This document shows positions 23,288-31,605 of a stretch of 37,754 nucleotides of DNA, in pieces. The stretch is from positions 1-37,754 of the forward strand of contig NZ_JAILQF010000306.1 of NCBI RefSeq assembly GCF_024699075.1. The letters run 5' to 3'. Made by a program: the position numbers and the translations under genes. The notes under the pieces are model-generated. The model was not told the origin of the DNA. It saw nothing but the letters and a program-made list of their open reading frames with translations, and ran no database searches. The stretch's first letter is position 1. Each line of letters opens with the position of its first letter. Source of the stretch: Butyrivibrio sp. (lineage in GTDB: Bacteria > Bacillota_A > Clostridia > Lachnospirales > Lachnospiraceae).

Positions 23288-23536
23288 CTAAAATAACAGC
23301 AAGCGCTCTGCGCTGCGTACCCCCTGCTCAGATAATGTTTTGTTTTTAGCTAAAATTGCATTCTGAGTCACCGAACATAGCATCAGATCTTCATCATCGC
23401 CAAGCATCTCGCACTGTTCCTTCTGACACAATATATCCTTGATCTCTGTTATAAGTTCAAAGACACTTTTAGTCTCATCAAGACTAAACTGATAATGTCT
23501 GTCCAGTGATACAACCTGTAAATCAACAAGTATCAT
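23288..23536 (-). CDS. yukD: YukD/EsaB-like ubiquitin-fold protein
   Basis: 82 residues from ATG 23534-23536. This start overlaps the TGA of the upstream gene as ATGA, so translation is coupled; a longer frame to 23569 is not needed. The pattern fits the beta-grasp YukD/EsaB family: opening strands ILVDLQVVSLDRHYQFSLDE, then the helix VFELITEIKDILCQ, and an ending NKTLSEQGVRSAERLLLF like the L-x-x-x-G-I-x-x-G-x-x-L-x-L end of the family. EsaB is a soluble conserved part of Firmicutes T7SSb. Its presence beside an EssC-like ATPase and WXG100 protein supports the T7SS call. Confidence 0.75.
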   Translation of the reverse strand: MILVDLQVVSLDRHYQFSLDETKSVFELITEIKDILCQKEQCEMLGDDEDLMLCSVTQNAILAKNKTLSEQGVRSAERLLLF

Positions 23537-24318
23537 ATATTTGCCCACATCTTTTCGTAAGCCGGCCATACTTCCATTTCTGCGCTATCAGAGAGTATGT
23601 CTCCTGCCGGGCACTCTATTACCCATTCAGAGAATCTTCCACGAAGTACCATGCTGTTCTTGGTCATGACACCATCGCTTCCTCTCATGTATGACATTGC
23701 AAATACAGGAGTAAGCCCCGAGCTCTTACCTGCATCTTCCATCCATGTTCCAAGGTCAGATACTTCCATTCTTCTGACTGCCTTTAAGTTCTCGCGTTCT
23801 ATATCTTCAGGATCAAGAGCTTTGATATACTCATTGCTTGCTTCTTCTGTTGCAGGAACATTCTCCTCAAGATCAAATGTGTATTTGATCCAGTCTTCAA
23901 ATCCATCCTTGTCAAAAGAAGTAACTCTTATCCTGTCTTTTCTGTGACCATCTTCTTCTATAAGTGTGACTCCATCTTCAGAACAGTATATAAATTTCTG
24001 ATCGATCTCTTTATCATACGGTACGAGAAGGAGCACTCTTTCAGCTGATACAAGCGGCTTCATAAATTCCATCGCATCATCTGATGGATGTATATCATCT
24101 ACCTGCATCGCTGCTTCTCTTTTACTCTCATCAAGCACATCTTCATTAACAGGCACTTCAAGAAGTCCATCTTTGGCAAGTCTGAATGCGCTTCCGAGAA
24201 TCTGAAGGTCATCTACTTCATTAGCTTTAGGCAGAGCCAGAGAACATATTCTGTCTTTTTTGGCTGATAAAAGAAGTACAGAAAGATCCAGTCTGCTCAT
24301 GATATATATGTTATTCAT
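23533..24318 (-). CDS. Unknown cytosolic protein of the T7SS-like locus
   Basis: 261 residues from ATG 24316-24318, which overlaps the stop of the LytTR gene by 8 bases (ATGAATAA) with GGA upstream. No TM, signal peptide or known motif. The N-terminal half is mixed alpha/beta (DLSVLLLSAKKDRICSLALP, VSAERVLLLVPYDKEI); a strongly acidic middle follows; the C-terminus ends in strands (MVLRGRFSEWVIECPAGDIL). The size and the mix recall EspG-type substrate chaperones of actinobacterial T7SS, but no motif supports this. Conserved position between the regulator and YukD would make it a core component; that is inference. Confidence 0.65.
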   Translation of the reverse strand: MNNIYIMSRLDLSVLLLSAKKDRICSLALPKANEVDDLQILGSAFRLAKDGLLEVPVNEDVLDESKREAAMQVDDIHPSDDAMEFMKPLVSAERVLLLVPYDKEIDQKFIYCSEDGVTLIEEDGHRKDRIRVTSFDKDGFEDWIKYTFDLEENVPATEEASNEYIKALDPEDIERENLKAVRRMEVSDLGTWMEDAGKSSGLTPVFAMSYMRGSDGVMTKNSMVLRGRFSEWVIECPAGDILSDSAEMEVWPAYEKMWANI

Positions 24319-25033
24319 TCTTAATTCCATACTCTTTTATCTCCCTCTTATATGTCCTTGAAACTGGTATTGTGTCGCCATTTTTCATTATGATATAATT
24401 TTCAGCTACTTTAATGCGATCTACATGAAGCATGTTAACTACATAGCTTCTGTGGCATCTCATAAAGTACTTGGGGAGTTTCAGCATAAGGTCATCAAGA
24501 GTACCATACATACTTACTTCCTGATTCTTCATCCTTATATATACCTTCTTCTCCCTCGTCTCCATATAATCAATGAGATCCAGCTCAATATACTTCTGAG
24601 AATTACCCGAAAGGATAGTGATCATCTTATCCTTGCTGTTTTTAATTCTTTCATGTATAAGCTCAAAAGACTCTTCAAGCACTTTGGACAGTCCCTCTTT
24701 TTCCAAAGGTTTGATCCAAAGAGCATCAGGAGCTATACCTGCTCTTACATAAAGCATTGGGTTCATTCTTCCCGAAGCAAAGAGAAAAAGAAAAGCTGTA
24801 GGATTAGCCTTTCTGATATTAAGAAGCTCATTTCCCGCCTCTTTGATCGAAGCATCCCATGCAATAATGTCATGCTTTGCAATATCTTCAATCCTTTGAA
24901 GTGCCTCATCAAGGTATTCTGTATAGCAGTAGTCCCAATAATCATCCGTATACTTTGCAGCATAAGAAGGGATAAGCGCTTTTAACATACGCGTTTCTAA
25001 TCTGCTTTCCATTAATGAAAGATAATAAATCAT
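24311..25033 (-). CDS. LytTR-family response regulator with atypical receiver
   Basis: 240 residues from ATG 25031-25033, which has GAGGTG 5 bases upstream; a GTG two codons earlier is possible. Residues about 1-125 resemble a receiver domain, with an Asp in IIAWDAS at the phosphoacceptor place and a Lys in LWIKPL, but the N-terminal acidic pair is absent (IYYLSLMES). The C-terminal 100 residues are a LytTR DNA-binding domain: YIELDLIDYMETREKKVYIR, MRCHRSYVVNMLHVDRI and GDTIPVSRTYKREI. No histidine kinase is adjacent. It lies directly after the EssC-like gene and probably regulates the locus. Confidence 0.88.
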   Translation of the reverse strand: MIYYLSLMESRLETRMLKALIPSYAAKYTDDYWDYCYTEYLDEALQRIEDIAKHDIIAWDASIKEAGNELLNIRKANPTAFLFLFASGRMNPMLYVRAGIAPDALWIKPLEKEGLSKVLEESFELIHERIKNSKDKMITILSGNSQKYIELDLIDYMETREKKVYIRMKNQEVSMYGTLDDLMLKLPKYFMRCHRSYVVNMLHVDRIKVAENYIIMKNGDTIPVSRTYKREIKEYGIKNE

Positions 25034-25087
25034 TTTCACCTCATTTATTATTTACATATTAAATAAGAATAACTATTAATTCCAGTA

Positions 25088-28000
25088 TCATACAAGAGGA
25101 ATAGCAACCTGTACTGATCCTTTATCACTATTTGATGATGTGATACCGCTTCCCGGCTTACCTGCAGCTGTAAGTTTCCTGTAAGGAATACCATCAAATC
25201 TCAATATACTCTGTGAATCAGCCATACCTCCAAGGTGTATACCATTTCTATAAGAAACATATGTTTCATATACAGAAAGACCTGCTGCATCAATCTTCTT
25301 CTCATCGTCATAAGTTGCGAAGAAATAAATGTTGAGAAGGTTTCCTTTTTCAAACAGGTTGGTCATGGCACCTGCAAGATTATGCGTAACTCCTTCGGCA
25401 CTATGCAGCATCTGGGCAAAGCTTACAAGGTCATCTATAAATACAAATACAGGTCCGCCCATATTCCTGATATCGCTAAGTATCTCTTCATCATTCATAC
25501 CCTGAGCCTTAAGTTTGGTTTTCACGGCATTTCTTTCCTTAAATACAGGAATAATACCGGATAACCATTCAACAGCCCCATCTACGTCAGACACATAAGC
25601 AAAGTCCATATCAGCAGCATCTGCTTTAAGCTCATTTCTTCCACTTGTTTCAAATACGGTCACTTCCAAAGGGCTAAGCTTAAGCGCTGTTCTTTCAAGA
25701 ACTCGTATAAGGTTGGTCTTACCGCTTCTGGGTCTTCCACTTATAAGGTACAGATATGTCGTATCAAGGTCAATACTCTCAATACGTGCACTTGTAATAT
25801 TATAACCGATAGGAAGCAATCCTGCACCTAAATTTGACAATGCTTCATTGAACAGTGTCCATGTTGGCTTATCCGGAATATAAGGAATAGCCACTGCTTT
25901 AGGCCCATCATAGTTTTGAGTCTGCTTCTTAAGAGTTTCTCTTATGCGCTCAGATCTTGTAAGCTCGTCACCATCTGTGGCAAGTGCCGTCTGGAATTCA
26001 AGCGTATGGCCTGATGATAATATAAGACCTCTTCCTGCAACTGAGCTTTGAGGTGTGATCTCAATCTGTGATGTTCTAAGAACATCCATATAGCCCACTT
26101 TATCAGGCATCTGCAGACAGAAGATATTTCTGATACTATCTGACATTCTTCCAGGGATATCTCTTATACCAAATCCGCTTCCGGATATAAGAAGATATAT
26201 TCCAACAGCTGCACATTCTCTTGCTATCTGCAGAAGAGCATCATCATATGCTCCTTCTGTCTTCTCTCTAAAAGAAGCTATATCGTCAATTGCCAGAATG
26301 ATAGCAGGATCCTTAAAGCCTTTTTCTAATCTTACTGCATCAAAGCCGGCGCCTGCATATTCCTTTCTTCTCCTTGCAATCTCATCCTGAATCATGCAGA
26401 TAAGATTAGGAATCCTCTGCGTATCAGAATCATATACAACACCACCTGTATGAGCATCCTGTTCGAATATTTCAAACATTCTGCCACCAAAGTCCAGAAT
26501 ATAAGCATTTAGCTTTGACGGATCATAACTTTGATAGAGTGAATAGATTACCGTCTGCATAAATGTACTTCTGCCACTTAATGTCATACCACAAACTGCT
26601 GTATTACCGCCTCTTGAAAAGTTAATGATAAGAGGCATCTGATACTGATTAACAGGATCATCTATAAGACCTGCATAAGTCTTATAATCAGCACTTCTTG
26701 AAAAATGTGGCCATCTGCCATCCTTATAGGATGTATCATCATATCCATCAAGATCTTTGAGGCAAAGATGTGAAGGAAGTTCAGGAAGCCACAATGGAGT
26801 ATTGCTGTGAAGATCAAGCTCTCTTGCAGTTTCTATGATATGCTCAATGACGCATTCTATCTGAGTCTTTTCTTTTCTTTGAGGAAGTCTTATATTCTCC
26901 GTCTCTGATCTTTCGATGATCCTGTCAGCAAGAAGATCTCCATCATTTATAAGCTCAGGCTCATTTTGAAGTATCTCATCACGAAGTCTTGCAAAGTTAT
27001 TGTAGAGCACATCTTCATAAGCAGTTCCGCTTAAAGACTCTTCATCCCTTACAAGACCCAGTATAAACTCATGTCTAAGAGCAGCCTTACGGCGGCTTTC
27101 AAGATAGTTACCAATAAGGCCTTCACGTCCGGTATTGGTAAGAAGTCTTGCCGTTATCTTATGATTACTTCCATCTTTATCATAAGCCTGACCTGTATAG
27201 CCAGACTGGAACTCTTTATAAAGCTCATCACTTCCAACCTGAAGTATGGCTCTTCCAGTACTTGAAAGAAAGGCCGCATCGTTTTTGTGGAGCATCTCGA
27301 TACTGTCTTTCTGGTCCTGAACACGAAGACATATTCTGAACTTTGAGTTACTCCAGATATTATCATCAACCGTTCCGGAAGGTTTTTGCGTAGCAAGAAT
27401 AAGGTGTACGCCAAGGCTTCGGCCTATCTGGGCAACACTTATAAGCTCACGCATAAAGTCAGGTTCCTCAACTTTAAGCTGTGCAAATTCATCAATGATT
27501 ATGAGAAGATGCGGAAGCGGAACCTTAGTCTCTCCGTTCTTGTAAAGTCTTGTATATGCATCAATATTATTAACACCGCTCTCTATAAAAAGGCGCTGTC
27601 TTCTGCGGTTCTCACTCTTAATAGCGACCATTGCACGGCGTACCAAAGGTCCTGACAGATTGGATATCTGTCCGGCAACATGTGGAAGCTTTGCAAAGGC
27701 ATTGCCCATTCCGCCTCCCTTATAATCAATAAGGAAAAAGGCTATGTCTTCAGGGCTGTATTCTACAGAAAGCGAAAGTATAAATGTCTGAAGAAGTTCA
27801 GACTTACCACTACCTGTAGTTCCAGCAATAAGTCCATGTGGTCCGTGATACTTCTCATGAAGATCCAGTATGCATGGACGTGCACCTGCTATCTGACCTA
27901 TGCAGCCTCTTATGCCTTCATAAGTACGGTTTCTGCGCCATCTGTCCTCTATATTAAGATCTTCAGGACCAGATACCCCATACATATCAAAGAAGCTGAC

Positions 28001-29833
28001 TTCATCAGGGATCTCTCCACCGCCGCCTTCATTGTCTACAACAACCGTAGAAAGAGTTCCCGAAAGCTCGTATAGGATTTCAGGACTGATACTGTCAAAT
28101 TCAATCTCTATACCACTACTCTTACCTTCACGGATGTAATACATTCCCTTGTAATTATTATCATTTTCAATGACAAGGTTGCAGGCATTAGGAAGATCAG
28201 CCACATCATCAGCCATAAGTAGTGTAGTTACGAACGGAGCATTTTCATGATCAAAGAGATACTTGGTTATAAGCTCTCCCTCAAGAAGCGACTGATCCTC
28301 TACTATGATCACATAATGAGGATGGTCCTTATCAGGATACTTGGAATACTCTCTAAATACTGAAGTAAGGTCATAGCATACATCACTTACTTCTTCCTGT
28401 TCGAATGCAATATATCTTCTCTTTCTATCCTCAGACCATACATGAGGAAACCATAGTCCAAATGACCATGAATCATTATTACCGGAAATCTCATTAGCTG
28501 TAAGGAAAGCAAGCTTAACATCTGTATAACAGTTCTGGGTTGTGATCTGCGCTATAAGATCATAAACGATCTGATAAGAACCTCTCTTACCATTTCCACC
28601 AACTATACCAATAAGATTCTCACTGGCAAGATCAACACATACCGGAACATTATCAAGCATCTTGTATTTCTTGGATATTTCAAGACATCTCTTATCAAGC
28701 TCATCATCATAAAAGACATTATTGCTTTCAGACAGTTCCACCTTCATCTGAAGTGGAATAGTACCCTTACCTACTCTGTGATACAGAAAATCCTTGTGAG
28801 ATGTATTCCTGCTCCAAAGATTATCAGGAAGTCCCTTTCTGCAATCGCTGACTTCCTGTGCGCTTGGATATCTGTCATTAAGGATCTTTCTGTTCTTCTC
28901 TCTGCTTGATGCAATCTTATTTTCCATCACATCAAGATAATCCGCATAGTCACTGCGGATGCGCTTTATCTCTTTAGAAAATCCCGTATGCGGGATAAAT
29001 GAATCATTAGCAATAATATGAGCCTTATACGGAAGATGTTTAAGAACTATCTCTTCTGCAAAAAGCCTGTCCATGTTACGAGGAGGTCTGTGATAGATCA
29101 CCTTATTATTATCAGGTCCTACAAAAGAATCTCTTTCCTGCGGTCTTTTGATGCATTCTTCATCATCGTTTTTCTTACCTTCAATCTTAGAAAGCTTGTC
29201 CGAAAGCCGTGCATGGGAAGTCTGATCTATAGCAAGAACATCTCCTGCATAGACCATATAAAGTCCCCATATATTGATCCTGTCGCCGAACATAAGCTTT
29301 CTTGAACCATGTATAGCGATATCATTAATAAAGGTTCCATTAGTACTTTTATCCGTAAGAATCCAACCCTTTTCATTTGTATCTGCTTCCATGACTGCAT
29401 GGAGCGATGATATAACTTCTCTTTCTGACAAAAGAAAAGAATACCTTATATCAGATTCCTCGCCGCTTCCAATAGAAAGCTTAACTATATCGCTAAGATC
29501 ATACTTCTTGTAAGCTATAAACGGTTTTTCTTTCTCTCTTACCATTACAGCCAGACGTTCACCATATCTTGTACGCAAAGAAAGGCTATCGCCCTCTTTT
29601 AAGGCGTAGCCATCATAATTATCTATCTGACATAACGGAAGTTTAAGCTGATTGACCTCATTTGAATACAAGAATCTCCAGCTTCCGCCTATATTATCCA
29701 AAAGAACTGCTACATCTTCCTCTATGCGGAATTTCCTGCTCTCTATACGAAGAGCCAGCCTCCTGTTAGTACCTGCCGGAAGTACAAATTCCTTAAAAGC
29801 GCTTTTGGAATAAATCGTGATAACTATACTCAT
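25088..29833 (-). CDS. essC: EssC-like FHA-FtsK/SpoIIIE ATPase lacking TM helices
   Basis: 1581 residues. An N-terminal beta region (1-100) and an FHA domain (about 110-195; IGSGEESDI, SSLHAV, NGTFIN) lead into the EssC-type middle region (FLYHRVGKGTIP near 349-360). Three FtsK/SpoIIIE ATPase units follow. D1 has Walker A GTTGSGKS (671-678) and Walker B LLIIIDEF (776-783). D2 has GMTLSGRST (1082-1090), where the Walker Lys is Arg, and AIDDIASF (1181-1188). D3 has SGRPRSGKT (1365-1373) and VFIDDLVSF. Canonical EssC carries two TM helices between the FHA and FtsK parts; here the stretch after YHRPPRN is hydrophilic and I see no TM anywhere. EssC is the motor of T7SSb. Start ATG has AGGAA 8 bases upstream, 30 bp after the EAL gene. 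Confidence 0.9.
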   Translation of the reverse strand: MSIVITIYSKSAFKEFVLPAGTNRRLALRIESRKFRIEEDVAVLLDNIGGSWRFLYSNEVNQLKLPLCQIDNYDGYALKEGDSLSLRTRYGERLAVMVREKEKPFIAYKKYDLSDIVKLSIGSGEESDIRYSFLLSEREVISSLHAVMEADTNEKGWILTDKSTNGTFINDIAIHGSRKLMFGDRINIWGLYMVYAGDVLAIDQTSHARLSDKLSKIEGKKNDDEECIKRPQERDSFVGPDNNKVIYHRPPRNMDRLFAEEIVLKHLPYKAHIIANDSFIPHTGFSKEIKRIRSDYADYLDVMENKIASSREKNRKILNDRYPSAQEVSDCRKGLPDNLWSRNTSHKDFLYHRVGKGTIPLQMKVELSESNNVFYDDELDKRCLEISKKYKMLDNVPVCVDLASENLIGIVGGNGKRGSYQIVYDLIAQITTQNCYTDVKLAFLTANEISGNNDSWSFGLWFPHVWSEDRKRRYIAFEQEEVSDVCYDLTSVFREYSKYPDKDHPHYVIIVEDQSLLEGELITKYLFDHENAPFVTTLLMADDVADLPNACNLVIENDNNYKGMYYIREGKSSGIEIEFDSISPEILYELSGTLSTVVVDNEGGGGEIPDEVSFFDMYGVSGPEDLNIEDRWRRNRTYEGIRGCIGQIAGARPCILDLHEKYHGPHGLIAGTTGSGKSELLQTFILSLSVEYSPEDIAFFLIDYKGGGMGNAFAKLPHVAGQISNLSGPLVRRAMVAIKSENRRRQRLFIESGVNNIDAYTRLYKNGETKVPLPHLLIIIDEFAQLKVEEPDFMRELISVAQIGRSLGVHLILATQKPSGTVDDNIWSNSKFRICLRVQDQKDSIEMLHKNDAAFLSSTGRAILQVGSDELYKEFQSGYTGQAYDKDGSNHKITARLLTNTGREGLIGNYLESRRKAALRHEFILGLVRDEESLSGTAYEDVLYNNFARLRDEILQNEPELINDGDLLADRIIERSETENIRLPQRKEKTQIECVIEHIIETARELDLHSNTPLWLPELPSHLCLKDLDGYDDTSYKDGRWPHFSRSADYKTYAGLIDDPVNQYQMPLIINFSRGGNTAVCGMTLSGRSTFMQTVIYSLYQSYDPSKLNAYILDFGGRMFEIFEQDAHTGGVVYDSDTQRIPNLICMIQDEIARRRKEYAGAGFDAVRLEKGFKDPAIILAIDDIASFREKTEGAYDDALLQIARECAAVGIYLLISGSGFGIRDIPGRMSDSIRNIFCLQMPDKVGYMDVLRTSQIEITPQSSVAGRGLILSSGHTLEFQTALATDGDELTRSERIRETLKKQTQNYDGPKAVAIPYIPDKPTWTLFNEALSNLGAGLLPIGYNITSARIESIDLDTTYLYLISGRPRSGKTNLIRVLERTALKLSPLEVTVFETSGRNELKADAADMDFAYVSDVDGAVEWLSGIIPVFKERNAVKTKLKAQGMNDEEILSDIRNMGGPVFVFIDDLVSFAQMLHSAEGVTHNLAGAMTNLFEKGNLLNIYFFATYDDEKKIDAAGLSVYETYVSYRNGIHLGGMADSQSILRFDGIPYRKLTAAGKPGSGITSSNSDKGSVQVAIPLV

Positions 29834-29862
29834 AATAGTTCCTGCATATTTAATAATATGTT

Positions 29863-31572
29863 TTAGACTTTATTTCTTTTCTGTCCCCATGTGACCTCAT
29901 AACGGCCTCTGTCGAGAACCTCGCTAAAGTCATCATAGCAAAGGGGCTTATCAAAAAGAAATCCCTGCGCGCTACTACATCCAAGCCTTAAAAGGAAATC
30001 AACCTGATCGCTGTTGTCAACTCCTTCAGTGATAACATGAAGTCTTAAAAGACGAGCCATGGCAACAACTGAGCCTACAATAGCCTCATCTTCTCTTGTA
30101 AGTACTTTTCTATCAATAAAGGATTTGTCTATCTTAATCTCATTTACCGGATATTCACGTATTACAGATAAAGAAGAATAACCCGTACCAAAATCATCTA
30201 TAGATGTGGAAATATCACTGTCTTTCATCTGCTGAAGGAAGGATATAAGCCTTTCCTGCTCATCGGAATAAGCTGTCTCCGTCACTTCTACGATAATCTC
30301 ATCTTTATTAATTCCATACTTTTCAATAATATTAGTAATAATAGATGCAATGTTAGGTATTTCCAGATCTCTCTTTGAAAAATTAACAGAGATAGGAACC
30401 ACGCTCTTGCCCGCTCTCTTCCTCAAAGCAAGCATGCGGCAAACCTGTCTTAATATATAGAAATCAAGCTCGCTTATTCTTGTAGACTTCTCAAGTATAG
30501 GAACAAAGCAATCAGGAGAAAGCATAGTTCCGCCATAATTCCATCTTACAAGTGCTTCAGCCCCTATTATCTCGCCGGTCTCAAGATTAACCTTAGGCTG
30601 ATAATAAGTCATGATATCACCATTGTTGATCGCATTTGTAAGTCCGTCATATATCTGTCTGTCAAAAAATATTTCATCCAATATCTCAGGAGTAAGCCAT
30701 ACTACATTTCTGCGCTTTCTTCTTGCATAATTAAGTGCAGCTTCCGGCTGGCTTATTACTTCTCCAAGGTGATGGATCTTTCTTTCCTCAAGATCAAATA
30801 CACCGATGGTAGATTTAATGGTTACAGGAATCTTCCTATCCTTGTATCTGCCATAAGTCTCTATAGATTTAATCTGATTAAGGAAATATTCTGCTCTTTC
30901 TTTTTTAATGAGTGCAACGAAATTATCTCCGCCAAGATGACCTATTTCCTCATCACACACAGTTCTCTTCTTAAGCTCTCTGGCATAACGTTTAAGGATA
31001 GTATCAACTTCTTTTTCATCGAACTCATAATTAAGAAGTCCAAAACCTCTGAGATTGAAACAAAAAGCTGTATAGTCATCGAAAGAGTTCTTATTGATAT
31101 GCTCTCTTACTTTGGCCATATAACCTTTCTGATTAGGAAGAGCTGTTATCTTCTGAGTTACAAAAGCTTTATCAAGAGCTTTACCTATGTACATTCTGTC
31201 AGTGTGAAAATACATTTCGTTGACAAAGTCCCTTAAAGTATCTGCTTCCTCGTCTGTAAAATGTCCATCCTCTGCTGTTGATGTACATAAAAAAGTTATT
31301 CTCTTATCAGCAGGTCCGTATGAAAACTCAAGCTGATAATCAGCAAGCCTTGCTTCCTTGTCCTTTACAAATATAGGATATGACAGATCCTTTTTCTCAA
31401 GAACATTATTATCATCACTTGGTATAGCTAAAACTTCTAATACTACTTTCCCCAATGGCAACTGCTTTGACACAAGGTCAAAAGCTTCCTGCGCTATTTT
31501 GATTGAATTATTACTCTTCAACAAAACATCACTGAACTCTTGCAGTGTTTTGTTGCTCACTACTTTTTCCAC
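29863..31572 (-). CDS. GGDEF-EAL protein, probable c-di-GMP phosphodiesterase
   Basis: 569 residues, soluble. An N-terminal GAF-like region (1-130) is followed by a degenerate GGDEF domain with GGDNF (214-218) and an EAL domain (about 305-560). EAL marks are EALVRW at 339, NFSKRD, VEVTETAYSD, DDFGTGYSSL, ITEGVD and a QGFLFDKP end. It should degrade c-di-GMP in the cytosol. The start is GTG (31570-31572) with AAAGGA 6 bases upstream. It lies 33 bp after the pyrophosphatase gene and 29 bp before the EssC-like gene, so c-di-GMP turnover may be transcriptionally tied to the secretion locus. Confidence 0.92.
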   Translation of the reverse strand: MEKVVSNKTLQEFSDVLLKSNNSIKIAQEAFDLVSKQLPLGKVVLEVLAIPSDDNNVLEKKDLSYPIFVKDKEARLADYQLEFSYGPADKRITFLCTSTAEDGHFTDEEADTLRDFVNEMYFHTDRMYIGKALDKAFVTQKITALPNQKGYMAKVREHINKNSFDDYTAFCFNLRGFGLLNYEFDEKEVDTILKRYARELKKRTVCDEEIGHLGGDNFVALIKKERAEYFLNQIKSIETYGRYKDRKIPVTIKSTIGVFDLEERKIHHLGEVISQPEAALNYARRKRRNVVWLTPEILDEIFFDRQIYDGLTNAINNGDIMTYYQPKVNLETGEIIGAEALVRWNYGGTMLSPDCFVPILEKSTRISELDFYILRQVCRMLALRKRAGKSVVPISVNFSKRDLEIPNIASIITNIIEKYGINKDEIIVEVTETAYSDEQERLISFLQQMKDSDISTSIDDFGTGYSSLSVIREYPVNEIKIDKSFIDRKVLTREDEAIVGSVVAMARLLRLHVITEGVDNSDQVDFLLRLGCSSAQGFLFDKPLCYDDFSEVLDRGRYEVTWGQKRNKV

Positions 31573-31605
31573 AATTATTCCTTTCCCATAAGCTTCCCAG
31601 TATTA

